Origin: CBDDIP01 sp965279405
GTDB lineage: Bacteria; Actinomycetota; Acidimicrobiia; Acidimicrobiales; Ilumatobacteraceae
DNA length: 64,000 nucleotides
Direction: 5' to 3'
NCBI GenBank assembly: GCA_965279405.1
Contig: OZ257157.1
Coordinates: 186,001 to 250,000 of the forward strand
Of the stretch, positions 7,597 to 15,308 are shown in pieces; the first letter of the stretch is position 1, and every line of letters starts with the position of its first letter. Both the position numbers and the translations under genes were made by a program. The notes under the pieces were generated by a model. That model ran no database searches. It saw only the letters and a list, made by a program, of their open reading frames with translations, and was not told the origin of the DNA.

Positions 7597-9189
7597 ATGC
7601 TCGCAAACGTGCGTGTCCGATCTTCGAAGCCGATGGCGGGTCTGCTCGTCGGGCTCGCTGTCATCTCCCTCGTCGCCTGCGGAACCGTGGACCAGGGCGT
7701 GACCGCGACGCGGTCGCGTCAGTCCCAGAACGAGGGTCCCAACGGCACCACACCCGACGGGGGCACGACGCCCACCGGCGGCACCACCCCCGACGGGGGC
7801 ACCACGCCGACCGGCGACACGACGGCGCCGGGCGACCCCGATCCGTCGGACATCTGCACCCGTGCCCCGATCGAGCCGGTGCCCGATGGCGTCATCGACT
7901 TCGGCGACGCCAAGACGCCGCAGTGCTACGACGGCTTCCTCGTCGCCGCGTTCAAGGACATCGAGGACTTCTGGGGCGAGCAGTTCCCGCTCACCTACGG
8001 CGGCGACTTCGCCCCGCTCGAGGGCGGCATCTTCGCCGCCTACCCGGATCGCACCGACCCGATCCCAGGGTGCGGTTCGCCGCAGACGAACTTCGACGAC
8101 GTGCAGGGCAACGCGTTCTACTGCATCGACGGCGACTTCATGGCCTACGACGACGAGGACCTCATCCCCAGCCTCGTCAAGGACCTCGGCGAAGCCGCCG
8201 TCGGCGTCGTCCTGGCCCACGAGTTCGGCCACGCGGTGCAGGCGCGAGCCGACGAGTTCGGTCAGCCGACGATCCTGAAGGAGCAGCAGGCGGACTGCTT
8301 CGCCGGTGCCTGGGCCGCCCACGTCGCCCGCGGCGAGAGCGACACCATCCAGTTCGGCGACGCGGACATCAAGTCCGGCCTGATCGCCATGATCCAGGTG
8401 CGCGACCCCGTCGAGATCTCCGGCGGCAACGACCCCGACGCCCACGGCACCGGGTTCGATCGCGTCGGCGCCTTCCAGGACGGCTTCAACGGCGGGCCCG
8501 AGCGATGCAAGCCGTTCTTCGACGAGAACCGCATCCTCATCGACATCCCGTTCGACCGCACCGACGCCACCGGCGGCAACCTGCCGTTCGACGAGATCAT
8601 CAACGGTGCCACCAACGCGGACGGCACGGTCTTCACCGGGATCACCGGCGACCTCGGCGAGTTCTGGACCCAGGTGCTCCAGCAGGAGGGCGTCGCCTAC
8701 ACCGCTCCAGCGGTCGTGCTCTACCCGACGAAGGGGCCGTTCCCCACGTGCGAGGGCGTCGACGAGCGCGCCTTCCCGAAGAACTCGTTCTACTGCGCCG
8801 ACACGAACGAGGTGATGCTCGACGAGGACTTCGGACGTGAGCTGGCCGGCGACCCGCTGTTCGGCGACATGAGCGTCGGCTACCTGCTCGCGCAGGGCTT
8901 CAGCGAGTCGGTGCAGGTGGCCCGCGGTTCCAGCCTCGACGGCGTCGACCGGTCGCTCGCCGACGACTGCCTCACCGGCGTGTGGGTGGCCGACATCGTG
9001 CCGACGGTGGACGGCCCCAAGCGGCAGCTGACGCTGTCGGCCGGCGATCTCGACGAAGCGATCATCACGGCCATCTCGCGCAGCGACCAGTCGTCCGACG
9101 TCGACCGTCGCGGCACGTCGTTCGAGAAGATCGACAGCTTCCGCGACGGCGTTCTCAACGGCATCGATGCCTGCGACGCCAACGGCTGA
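7597..9189 (+). CDS. Neutral zinc metallopeptidase lipoprotein with a degenerate second copy
   Basis: About 530 residues from ATG 7597 (GTG 7609 and ATG 7633 are alternatives). A signal segment ends in lipobox SLVAC (Cys28); a Gly/Thr/Pro linker with repeated TTPDGG/TTPTGG follows. The first domain carries the zinc motif HEFGH at 208-212 and the downstream EQQADC at 229-234, as in the putative neutral zinc metallopeptidase family. Residues about 340-530 repeat the domain layout (FYCADTNEVM, SVGYLLAQGFSESVQ, LADDCLTGVW, RRGTSFEKIDSFRDG) but the zinc residues are lost (HEFGH aligns with QGFSE). The end overlaps the Ppx/GppA gene by 23 bp. Confidence 0.82.
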   Translation: MLANVRVRSSKPMAGLLVGLAVISLVACGTVDQGVTATRSRQSQNEGPNGTTPDGGTTPTGGTTPDGGTTPTGDTTAPGDPDPSDICTRAPIEPVPDGVIDFGDAKTPQCYDGFLVAAFKDIEDFWGEQFPLTYGGDFAPLEGGIFAAYPDRTDPIPGCGSPQTNFDDVQGNAFYCIDGDFMAYDDEDLIPSLVKDLGEAAVGVVLAHEFGHAVQARADEFGQPTILKEQQADCFAGAWAAHVARGESDTIQFGDADIKSGLIAMIQVRDPVEISGGNDPDAHGTGFDRVGAFQDGFNGGPERCKPFFDENRILIDIPFDRTDATGGNLPFDEIINGATNADGTVFTGITGDLGEFWTQVLQQEGVAYTAPAVVLYPTKGPFPTCEGVDERAFPKNSFYCADTNEVMLDEDFGRELAGDPLFGDMSVGYLLAQGFSESVQVARGSSLDGVDRSLADDCLTGVWVADIVPTVDGPKRQLTLSAGDLDEAIITAISRSDQSSDVDRRGTSFEKIDSFRDGVLNGIDACDANG

Positions 9190-10723
9190 CGCAGCCGGTC
9201 AGCTGCTGGCCGCGCTCGACATCGGCACCAACAGCTTCCACCTCGTCATCGCGCGGGTGCTCGACAACGGCTTCGAGGTGGTGACGCGCGAGAAGGACAC
9301 GGTTCGCCTCGGCCACGGCGGCGGCGACATGAAGGAGCTCTCCGTCGATGCGATGGACCGCGGCATCGCCGCGCTCACCCGCATGGCGCGCATCGCCTCC
9401 AGCCACGGGGCGACCGTGCGAGCCGTCGCCACCAGCGCCGTGCGCGAGGCCCAGAACGCCGACGAGTTCATCGAGCGCGCATCGCGCGAGGCGGGCATCG
9501 ACATCGAGGTGATCTCCGGGCTCGAAGAGGCGCGGTTGATCCACCTCGGTGTGCTGCAGGCCGTGCCGGTGTTCGACAAGCGGCTGATCCTCGCCGACAT
9601 CGGCGGCGGGTCGACCGAGGTGCTCGTCGGGCAGCGCGGCGAGACGCTCGGGGCGCGCAGCTTCAAGCTCGGTGCGGTGCGCCTGACCGACCGCTTCTTC
9701 CCTGAGGGCAACGTGTCGCCGCGCAGCGTGCACGACTGCAGCTCGTACGTGCGCAGCATCCTGGCCACGTTCGAGCGGGAGGTCGACGAGCTCGGCTTCG
9801 ACGTCGCCATCGCCTCGTCGGGCACGGCGGAGACCGTTGCGCACATGATCCACGCCGCACGCGGCGACGCACCGCTGCGCACGTTCAACCTGTTCGAGTT
9901 CACCACGACCGAGCTCGACAGCATCGTCGAAGAACTGACCAGGAAGCGCACGTCCCTCACCCGCCGCGCCGTGCCCGGACTGGAGGCGACGCGCGCCGAC
10001 ATCATCGTCGCCGGTGCGTTGGTGCTGCAGGGCCTGGCCCACACCTACGCGATCCACGGCTTCACCTTCAGCGAGTCCGCACTGCGTGAAGGCGTCCTGC
10101 TCGACACCATCGAACGCTTCCACGGCGGTGCGCTGCACCACCTGCGCGACGCGTCGCGGCGGAGCATCCGCGCCCTGGCCGCGCGTTGCGACGACGACCC
10201 GGCGCACTCCGCGCACGTCGCCGTGCTCGCGCTGCAGATCTTCGACATCACCCAGCGGCTGCATGGCCTGTCGAGCGAGTACCGCGAGTACCTGGAGGCC
10301 GGCGCGCTGCTGGCCAACGTCGGGCTCGTCATCGCCCACAGCAAGCACCACCTGCACAGCTACTACGTCATCCGCAACTGCGAGCTCACCGGGTTGACCG
10401 ACGAGGAGATCGAGATCGTCGCCCTGATCGCCCGCTACCACCGCAAGAGCGCGCCGAAGCCGAGCCACAGCGACTTCGCCCGGCTCAGCCCCGAGAGCCA
10501 GCACATCGTGCGCGTGCTGTCGGGCATCCTGCGCGTGGCGATCGGGCTCGACCGCGCCCACGACGGACGAGTCACCGGCCTCACCGGCAACGTCAACACC
10601 CAGCGCGTCGCCTTGCGCGCTGCCGCCCGGACGGGCACCGACATCGACCTCGAGCTGTACACCGCCAACGAGCGCTCCGCCCTCCTCGCCGACGTCCTCC
10701 AACGCCGCGTCGACGTGCTGTAG
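9167..10723 (+). CDS. ppx: Exopolyphosphatase / pppGpp phosphohydrolase (Ppx/GppA)
   Basis: A 518-residue protein with the ASKHA-type Ppx/GppA fold. The N-terminal phosphate loop is ALDIGTNSFHLVIARV, the second loop ILADIGGGSTEVLVG, and the catalytic Glu region EVISGLEEARLIHLGV. The C-terminal part resembles the HD-like domain of long Ppx proteins, but the metal-binding HD of the usual ALLHDIG is replaced (GALLANVGLVIAHS), so it is probably structural. The enzyme hydrolyses polyphosphate or pppGpp in the cytoplasm. The start lies 23 bp inside the preceding peptidase gene, suggesting coupling although the functions look unrelated. Confidence 0.87.
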   Translation: MPATPTADAAGQLLAALDIGTNSFHLVIARVLDNGFEVVTREKDTVRLGHGGGDMKELSVDAMDRGIAALTRMARIASSHGATVRAVATSAVREAQNADEFIERASREAGIDIEVISGLEEARLIHLGVLQAVPVFDKRLILADIGGGSTEVLVGQRGETLGARSFKLGAVRLTDRFFPEGNVSPRSVHDCSSYVRSILATFEREVDELGFDVAIASSGTAETVAHMIHAARGDAPLRTFNLFEFTTTELDSIVEELTRKRTSLTRRAVPGLEATRADIIVAGALVLQGLAHTYAIHGFTFSESALREGVLLDTIERFHGGALHHLRDASRRSIRALAARCDDDPAHSAHVAVLALQIFDITQRLHGLSSEYREYLEAGALLANVGLVIAHSKHHLHSYYVIRNCELTGLTDEEIEIVALIARYHRKSAPKPSHSDFARLSPESQHIVRVLSGILRVAIGLDRAHDGRVTGLTGNVNTQRVALRAAARTGTDIDLELYTANERSALLADVLQRRVDVL

Positions 10724-10756
10724 CGCTGCGTCGGGGTCAGCGCTGCGTCGGGGTCA
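10722..10756. repeat. 17-bp tandem direct repeat, two copies
   Basis: The sequence GCTGCGTCGGGGTCA occurs twice in exact tandem with a 17-bp period, directly after (and overlapping) the stop codon of the Ppx/GppA gene. The first copy begins within the TAG stop, so the duplication probably arose as a local slippage event at the 3' end. No function is evident. Confidence 0.7.
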
Positions 10757-10802
10757 ACTTCAGCCACGCTCTCGAAGCGGAACGAGCAGGCGCTCGCTCG
10801 GC

Positions 10803-10865
10803 GCTTCGCCTTCTCGTTGCATCCAGCGACAGCTCCTGTCGCTCCGTGCACCGAGAAGCCGAAGC
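10803..10865. terminator. Nested 63-bp palindrome between convergent genes
   Basis: Outer arms of 14 bases (10803-10816, GCTTCGCCTTCTCG, and 10852-10865, CGAGAAGCCGAAGC) match at 13 of 14 positions. Inside lies a perfect 8-bp stem AGCGACAG / CTGTCGCT (10825-10832, 10836-10843) with a 3-base loop. The element sits between the ends of a plus-strand and a minus-strand gene and is symmetrical, so a bidirectional transcription terminator is the simplest reading. It has no T-tract. Confidence 0.55.
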
Positions 10866-10878
10866 CCCGACATGATGG

Positions 10879-11802
10879 TCAGCTGAAGAAGTCGGTCAAC
10901 AGGGCGGCGAGCTCGTTGGGACGATCGCCTTGGATGCTGTGGCCGGCGCCGTCGACGACCTCGACCCGGATGTCGGGGAGGCGGCGGCGCGACTCGGCGA
11001 CGTCCTCGTCGTCAACCACCGGCGAGATGCCACCGCGCACGAGCACCACCGGGCAGGTGATCCTCGACATCTCTTCCCACATCGGGTTGATGACCACCGG
11101 GAGCGCGTCGTTCATCTCCGACTCGTCGCGCGTCCTGGCTTCGCGGCGGCGGTCGTAGCGCCAGCGCCACGAACCGTCCGGCTCCTGCTTGGCGTTGTGC
11201 AGGATGCCGCGGCGCAGCGACGACTCGCTGCGCGTCGGGTTGTGCTCCTGCGTGCGCGCCAGCAACGAGGCGAAGTCGGGGAAGTCCTGCGGACCGTTGA
11301 CGAAGTCGGTGACCGCCTTCGCCTTCTGCTGGTTGACGCCGGGCGTGATGTCGACGAGCGCGAGCTTGCGCACGAGGTGCGGATGACGCATGGCCAGCTG
11401 CAACGACGTCAACCCGCCGAGCGACATGCCGACGACGCCCAGCGCGTTCGGGGCCAGCTCGGCGATCGCCACGGCGACGTCGTCGGCCAGGTTCATCGGC
11501 GTGTAGGCGCCGTCGTCGCGCCAGCCGGAGTGGCCGTGCCCCGGTAGGTCGACCGCGAGCGCGGAGATCCCCATGGCCATGATCACTGTGTCCCAGGTGT
11601 GCGCGTTCTGCGCACCTCCGTGCACGAACACGAGCTGCGGATCGTCGCCCCACAGCAGCGCCGACACGGCTCGCCCCAGCGCGACTTCGACGTCGACGCG
11701 CCGTACGCTCGGTGGCCCGCCGAAAGGCAACCCGTACTCGGAGGCGTTCTCGTGGAACAGGCCGAACTCGTCGTAGTGGATCAGCGCAGGGGTCTCGTCC
11801 AT
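10879..11802 (-). CDS. Alpha/beta hydrolase fold protein
   Basis: About 307 residues of alpha/beta hydrolase. The oxyanion region is LVFVHGGAQNAHTWD, the strand LAVDLPGHGHSGW is typical, and the nucleophile elbow is GMSLGG (Ser near residue 140). The C-terminal His is in DGAGHSIQGDRP and the acid is likely in the preceding region. There is no signal peptide; it is cytoplasmic. The substrate is unknown; similar proteins include ester and C-C bond hydrolases. Start ATG 11802 or ATG 11811. Either start overlaps the head of the divergent lipase gene (GTG 11776), so the two genes share a start region of 26-35 bp. Confidence 0.8.
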   Translation of the reverse strand: MDETPALIHYDEFGLFHENASEYGLPFGGPPSVRRVDVEVALGRAVSALLWGDDPQLVFVHGGAQNAHTWDTVIMAMGISALAVDLPGHGHSGWRDDGAYTPMNLADDVAVAIAELAPNALGVVGMSLGGLTSLQLAMRHPHLVRKLALVDITPGVNQQKAKAVTDFVNGPQDFPDFASLLARTQEHNPTRSESSLRRGILHNAKQEPDGSWRWRYDRRREARTRDESEMNDALPVVINPMWEEMSRITCPVVLVRGGISPVVDDEDVAESRRRLPDIRVEVVDGAGHSIQGDRPNELAALLTDFFS

Positions 11803-13089
11803 CGACGCCATCGTTCCAGGTTCGCCGCGCTGGCGCTCAGTGCAGCGCTCCTGGCCGCGGCCTGCTCGTCGGATGCGAAGGACGCCGGCGGCTCGACAGC
11901 CCCGGCGACCACGCCGACGGTCACACCGGACACTGCGCCCGACACCGCTGCCGACACCGTGCCCGCGACCTCCCCGGAGACCGCGCCCGACACCGTCGTG
12001 CCGGGCGTGCCCGAAGCTCCCGATGGCGACGAGTTCTACCAACCGCCGGACCCGTTGCCCGACGGCAAGGCGGGCGACGTGATCTGGGCCCGCGACCTGT
12101 CCGAGTCGCCGGCCGGCAGCGTCGGCTGGGAGGTGCTCTACCTCAGCGAGAGCGTGCAGGGCGATCCGATCGCGGTGAGCGGCGTGGTCCTCGCCCCGAC
12201 CGATCTGGAGGCAGATGCCCCGGTGGTCACGTGGGCACACGGCACCACCGGCATCGCCGATCAGTGCGCGCCGTCGTACTCCTATGAGAACGGGACCGCC
12301 TTCGAGCTGTCGCTCGTGGCCGGAGCACTCGACCGGGGGTGGGTGTTCGTCGCCACGGACTACGAGGGCCTCGGGACACCCGGCGTGCACCCGTACCTCG
12401 TCGGCTTGTCCGAAGGGCGCGGCACGCTCGACATCGTGCGCGCCGCGCAGCAGCTGACGTCCAGCGTCACACCGGCATCGCCGGTGATGATCTTCGGCCA
12501 CTCGCAGGGTGGCGGCGCAGCGCTGTTCGCCGCAGAAGAAGCAGGCACCTACGCGCCCGACCTGAACGTCGTCGGCACCGCCGCCGGCGCACCGGCCGGC
12601 GATCTCGATCTGATCGCCGCCGGCACGGTCAACCCGAACGCGGCCGCCTCGTTCGGCCTGATGATGCTGACCGGGTTCCACGCCGCGTACCCCGATCTCC
12701 CGCTCGATGCGGTCGTCAACGATGCAGGCGCCGCGTACCTCGAGGACACCGTGGAGACGTCGTGCTACCCGCCGCCCGGCGACCCGGTCGCGCTCGGCAC
12801 GAAGAGCCCGCTGGACGATCCGGCGTGGGCGAAGGCGATCGAGGAGAACACCGCCGGCAACGTCGTGCCGTCGGCGCCCGTGCTCATGTACCACGGCGAC
12901 GCGGACACCACCGTCCCGCCGATCCTCAGCACCGTCACGCTCGGCAAGTACTGCGCCGTCGGCGCCACCGTGGAGTTGAAGACGTACGCCGGAGCGGACC
13001 ACGGCAGCGTGATCCCCGCTGCACTTCCGGACATCGTCGCCTTCTTCGAGGCCCGCCTCGCCGGCGAACCTGCAGCAACGAGCTGCTGA
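11776..13089 (+). CDS. Secreted lipase/prolyl-oligopeptidase-like lipoprotein
   Basis: About 437 residues: basic N-terminus, hydrophobic segment, lipobox LAAAC (Cys about 29), an Asp/Thr/Pro-rich linker, then an alpha/beta hydrolase. Visible motifs are VTWAHGTTGIAD (oxyanion region), WVFVATDYEGLGTPG, nucleophile elbow GHSQGGG, a likely acid in YHGDADTTVP and the catalytic His in AGADHGSV. The pattern fits the secretory lipase (LIP) family, which cleaves acyl esters outside the cell. GTG 11776 is the best start because translation from it reads straight into the signal sequence, but it lies head to head inside the neighbouring hydrolase's 5' end and lacks a clear ribosome site. Confidence 0.75.
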   Translation: MDQRRGLVHRRHRSRFAALALSAALLAAACSSDAKDAGGSTAPATTPTVTPDTAPDTAADTVPATSPETAPDTVVPGVPEAPDGDEFYQPPDPLPDGKAGDVIWARDLSESPAGSVGWEVLYLSESVQGDPIAVSGVVLAPTDLEADAPVVTWAHGTTGIADQCAPSYSYENGTAFELSLVAGALDRGWVFVATDYEGLGTPGVHPYLVGLSEGRGTLDIVRAAQQLTSSVTPASPVMIFGHSQGGGAALFAAEEAGTYAPDLNVVGTAAGAPAGDLDLIAAGTVNPNAAASFGLMMLTGFHAAYPDLPLDAVVNDAGAAYLEDTVETSCYPPPGDPVALGTKSPLDDPAWAKAIEENTAGNVVPSAPVLMYHGDADTTVPPILSTVTLGKYCAVGATVELKTYAGADHGSVIPAALPDIVAFFEARLAGEPAATSC

Positions 13090-13092
13090 AGC

Positions 13093-14004
13093 TCAGCGCA
13101 GCTGATCCAGCGCGAGCTGCGCAGCGCCGTGGACCGGCGGCACCTGCAGCCGCAGCACCTGCGCGTCGAGCGGTGCGAGGCCGGCGGCAAACGCTTCGTC
13201 GAACACGGCACTGCCGGCGCCGTGCACGCCGCCCGACGCGACCACGCGGACGTGCTGCTCGGCCATGCCGAGCGCGCTCGCCGCGCCGCGCACGTCGGCC
13301 GCGTGCGCACGAGCGCAACGCTCGACGAGCGCCGCGGCCACCACGTCGTCATCGGCAGCGGCGAGCACCACCCGGGCCAGCTCGGGGTCGGGGCGAAGGC
13401 CGCCGCGCGACATGGCCTCGAACCACTCGGCGGGTGAGGTCCGTTCGGCGGCCTCGACCAGCCGTTCGGCAAGCAACGATCGCGGCTGCTGGTGGTGGTG
13501 CTCGCGCGCGATCGTCTGCACCGCGTCGCGCACCATCCCGCTGGCGCCGCTGGCCTCACCGAGGCTGATCCCCATCGTCCGCCACACCGCGCCCGCCGCG
13601 TTGCGCCCGGCGGTGACCCCACCGGTGCCGGCGACGGAGACGATGCCGACTCCATCGTCGATGCCGGCGCGCAGCGCGGCGAACGCATCGTTGGTGACGA
13701 GCACCAGTGCGTCGCCGAGCACCGGGAGGTGCGGTCGCACCCGCGGCTCGTCCGATGGCCAGTCGACCCCGGCGAGGCACCATGCGATCGACGCGACGTC
13801 GACTCGATCGGCGTCGGCCGCGGCGAGTGCGGCGCGCAGCGGCGCGTCCAACGCGTCGCGCAGCGCTGGCAGGCCGATCCGCTCCCAGTTGCCCGGGCCG
13901 CCCTCGGCCGTCGCCAGCACCGAGCCATCGAGTGCCATCACGCACACCGCGGTCTTCGTGCCGCCGCCGTCGACGCCGACCACGACCCGCCGGGACGGGC
14001 TCAT
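13093..14004 (-). CDS. BadF/BadG/BcrA/BcrD-type kinase (N-acetylglucosamine kinase-like)
   Basis: A 303-residue ASKHA-superfamily protein. The phosphate-1 loop is VGVDGGGTKTAVCVMALD at the N-terminus, phosphate-2 is SVAGTGGVTAGRN and the adenosine loop is VVASGGVHGAG. A conserved VTNDAFAALRAG precedes phosphate-2. This architecture and length match GlcNAc-type sugar kinases of the BadF/BadG Pfam family rather than the CoA reductase activators, which carry a cluster-binding Cys not seen here. Its ATG overlaps the stop of the upstream GH4 glycosidase gene (ATGA, 14001-14004), so the pair is an operon for sugar phosphorylation and glycoside cleavage. Confidence 0.82.
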   Translation of the reverse strand: MSPSRRVVVGVDGGGTKTAVCVMALDGSVLATAEGGPGNWERIGLPALRDALDAPLRAALAAADADRVDVASIAWCLAGVDWPSDEPRVRPHLPVLGDALVLVTNDAFAALRAGIDDGVGIVSVAGTGGVTAGRNAAGAVWRTMGISLGEASGASGMVRDAVQTIAREHHHQQPRSLLAERLVEAAERTSPAEWFEAMSRGGLRPDPELARVVLAAADDDVVAAALVERCARAHAADVRGAASALGMAEQHVRVVASGGVHGAGSAVFDEAFAAGLAPLDAQVLRLQVPPVHGAAQLALDQLR

Positions 14005-15284
14005 CGACGCTCCAGGCGACCGAGCAACCCGGCGTGCACCTCCTGCAACCGCCGCCACACCGTCGGCACGAGCGCTGCCGACGGACCGAGCGGATGGGCG
14101 AGCAACGCGTGCATCGCCGCGTCCTCGTCGCCGCGCACGGCTGCTTCGACGGCGAGCAGCTCGACGTCCTTCATCGTGCGGACCAGCGCGTCCACGTCGC
14201 CGCGCAGCGGCTCGACCGGCGTCGGGGTGACGACGCCACGGCGCACCTCCGTGGAGATCTCGAGCACGACGTCGGCGGCGAGACCCGGCACCGCGCCCGC
14301 GTGCGGCACGTTGACCACGTGGCGCGCCGTCGCGCCGGAAGCGATGTCGCCCATCAACGCCGCGGCCGCCTCGCTGTAGAACGCCCCGCCACGCCCCGCC
14401 AACGACGGCGGCTTGGTGTCCAGCGTCGGGTCGGCGTACTCGGCGAGCAGCTGCTCCTCCAGCGCCATCACCTCGCTGGCCCGCGTGGGATGAGCCGCCT
14501 GCCGGGCCAGGCACGCCTCGGTCTCGTAGTAGTAGAGGAGGTACGGGTTGGGGATCGCTCCGAGGAGGTCGATCGCCTCCGGCGTGAACCGCGGTGCGTC
14601 ACCCTGGGTGCGCTCGGCCCGCGAACGTGCGAGGCCGACCGCCTCGGCGGTCCGATCGACGCCGCTGACGCGGACGGCGCGCACCCACGTCAGGTGGTTG
14701 AGGCCGACCGTGTCGAGCTCGACGTCGTCGATCGGCACGTCGAGCCCCTTGGCCACCATCGCTCGCTGGCTCCACGGCACGTTGCACAGCCCGATCGCCG
14801 GCATCGCCCCGTGCCGGCACAGCGCCTCGGTGACGAGCCCGGCCGGGTTGGTGAAGTTGAACAACGTCGCGTTCGGAGCTTCTTTGGCCGCCACCTCGGC
14901 GATGCGCAACGCCACCGGGATGGTGCGCAGGCCGTTGGCGAACCCGCCGACGCCGACCGTCTCCTGGCCGATCAACCCGAACTCGCGCCCGAGCAGCTCG
15001 TCGCGATGACGTGCCGCCATCCCGCCGACGCGGATCTGGGAGACGACGAACGTCGCGCCCCGCATGCCGGCCGCGAGGTCGTCGGTGCAGGTGATCGTCA
15101 CCGGCGTTGCGGGTGCCGCTCGCTCGGCCATGCGCTCGGCCAATGGCCCGATGACGGCCAGGCGCGATCGATCCGGATCGATCAGCGCGATCTCGTGCAC
15201 GTCGAGCGCGTTGGCCCGGCGCAGCAAGCCGTCGACCAGCTCGGGGGTGTACGTCGATCCCCCGCCGACGACCGCGATCTTCAT
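14001..15284 (-). CDS. Glycoside hydrolase family 4 (6-phospho-beta-glucosidase-like)
   Basis: A 427-residue NAD- and metal-dependent GH4 enzyme. The Rossmann motif VVGGGSTYTPELVDGL opens the protein. The family segment FNFTNPAGLVTEAL, the metal-binding Cys region GLCNVPW and GLNHLTWV with the conserved His are all present. GH4 enzymes cleave (often 6-phosphorylated) glycosides by an oxidation/elimination route in the cytoplasm. The ATG at 15284 begins directly with the Rossmann strand. The downstream kinase overlaps it by four bases. No PTS or ABC sugar transporter is adjacent, so whether the substrate is phosphorylated before cleavage is open. Confidence 0.9.
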   Translation of the reverse strand: MKIAVVGGGSTYTPELVDGLLRRANALDVHEIALIDPDRSRLAVIGPLAERMAERAAPATPVTITCTDDLAAGMRGATFVVSQIRVGGMAARHRDELLGREFGLIGQETVGVGGFANGLRTIPVALRIAEVAAKEAPNATLFNFTNPAGLVTEALCRHGAMPAIGLCNVPWSQRAMVAKGLDVPIDDVELDTVGLNHLTWVRAVRVSGVDRTAEAVGLARSRAERTQGDAPRFTPEAIDLLGAIPNPYLLYYYETEACLARQAAHPTRASEVMALEEQLLAEYADPTLDTKPPSLAGRGGAFYSEAAAALMGDIASGATARHVVNVPHAGAVPGLAADVVLEISTEVRRGVVTPTPVEPLRGDVDALVRTMKDVELLAVEAAVRGDEDAAMHALLAHPLGPSAALVPTVWRRLQEVHAGLLGRLERR

Positions 15285-15308
15285 CGTGAGACGTGAGAGG
15301 GGCGAGGG

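Noticed and set aside
13093..14004. CoA-reductase activase (BcrA/BadG type)
   Set aside because: The iron-sulfur Cys of activases is missing, and the gene is coupled to a GH4 glycosidase, which fits a sugar kinase.
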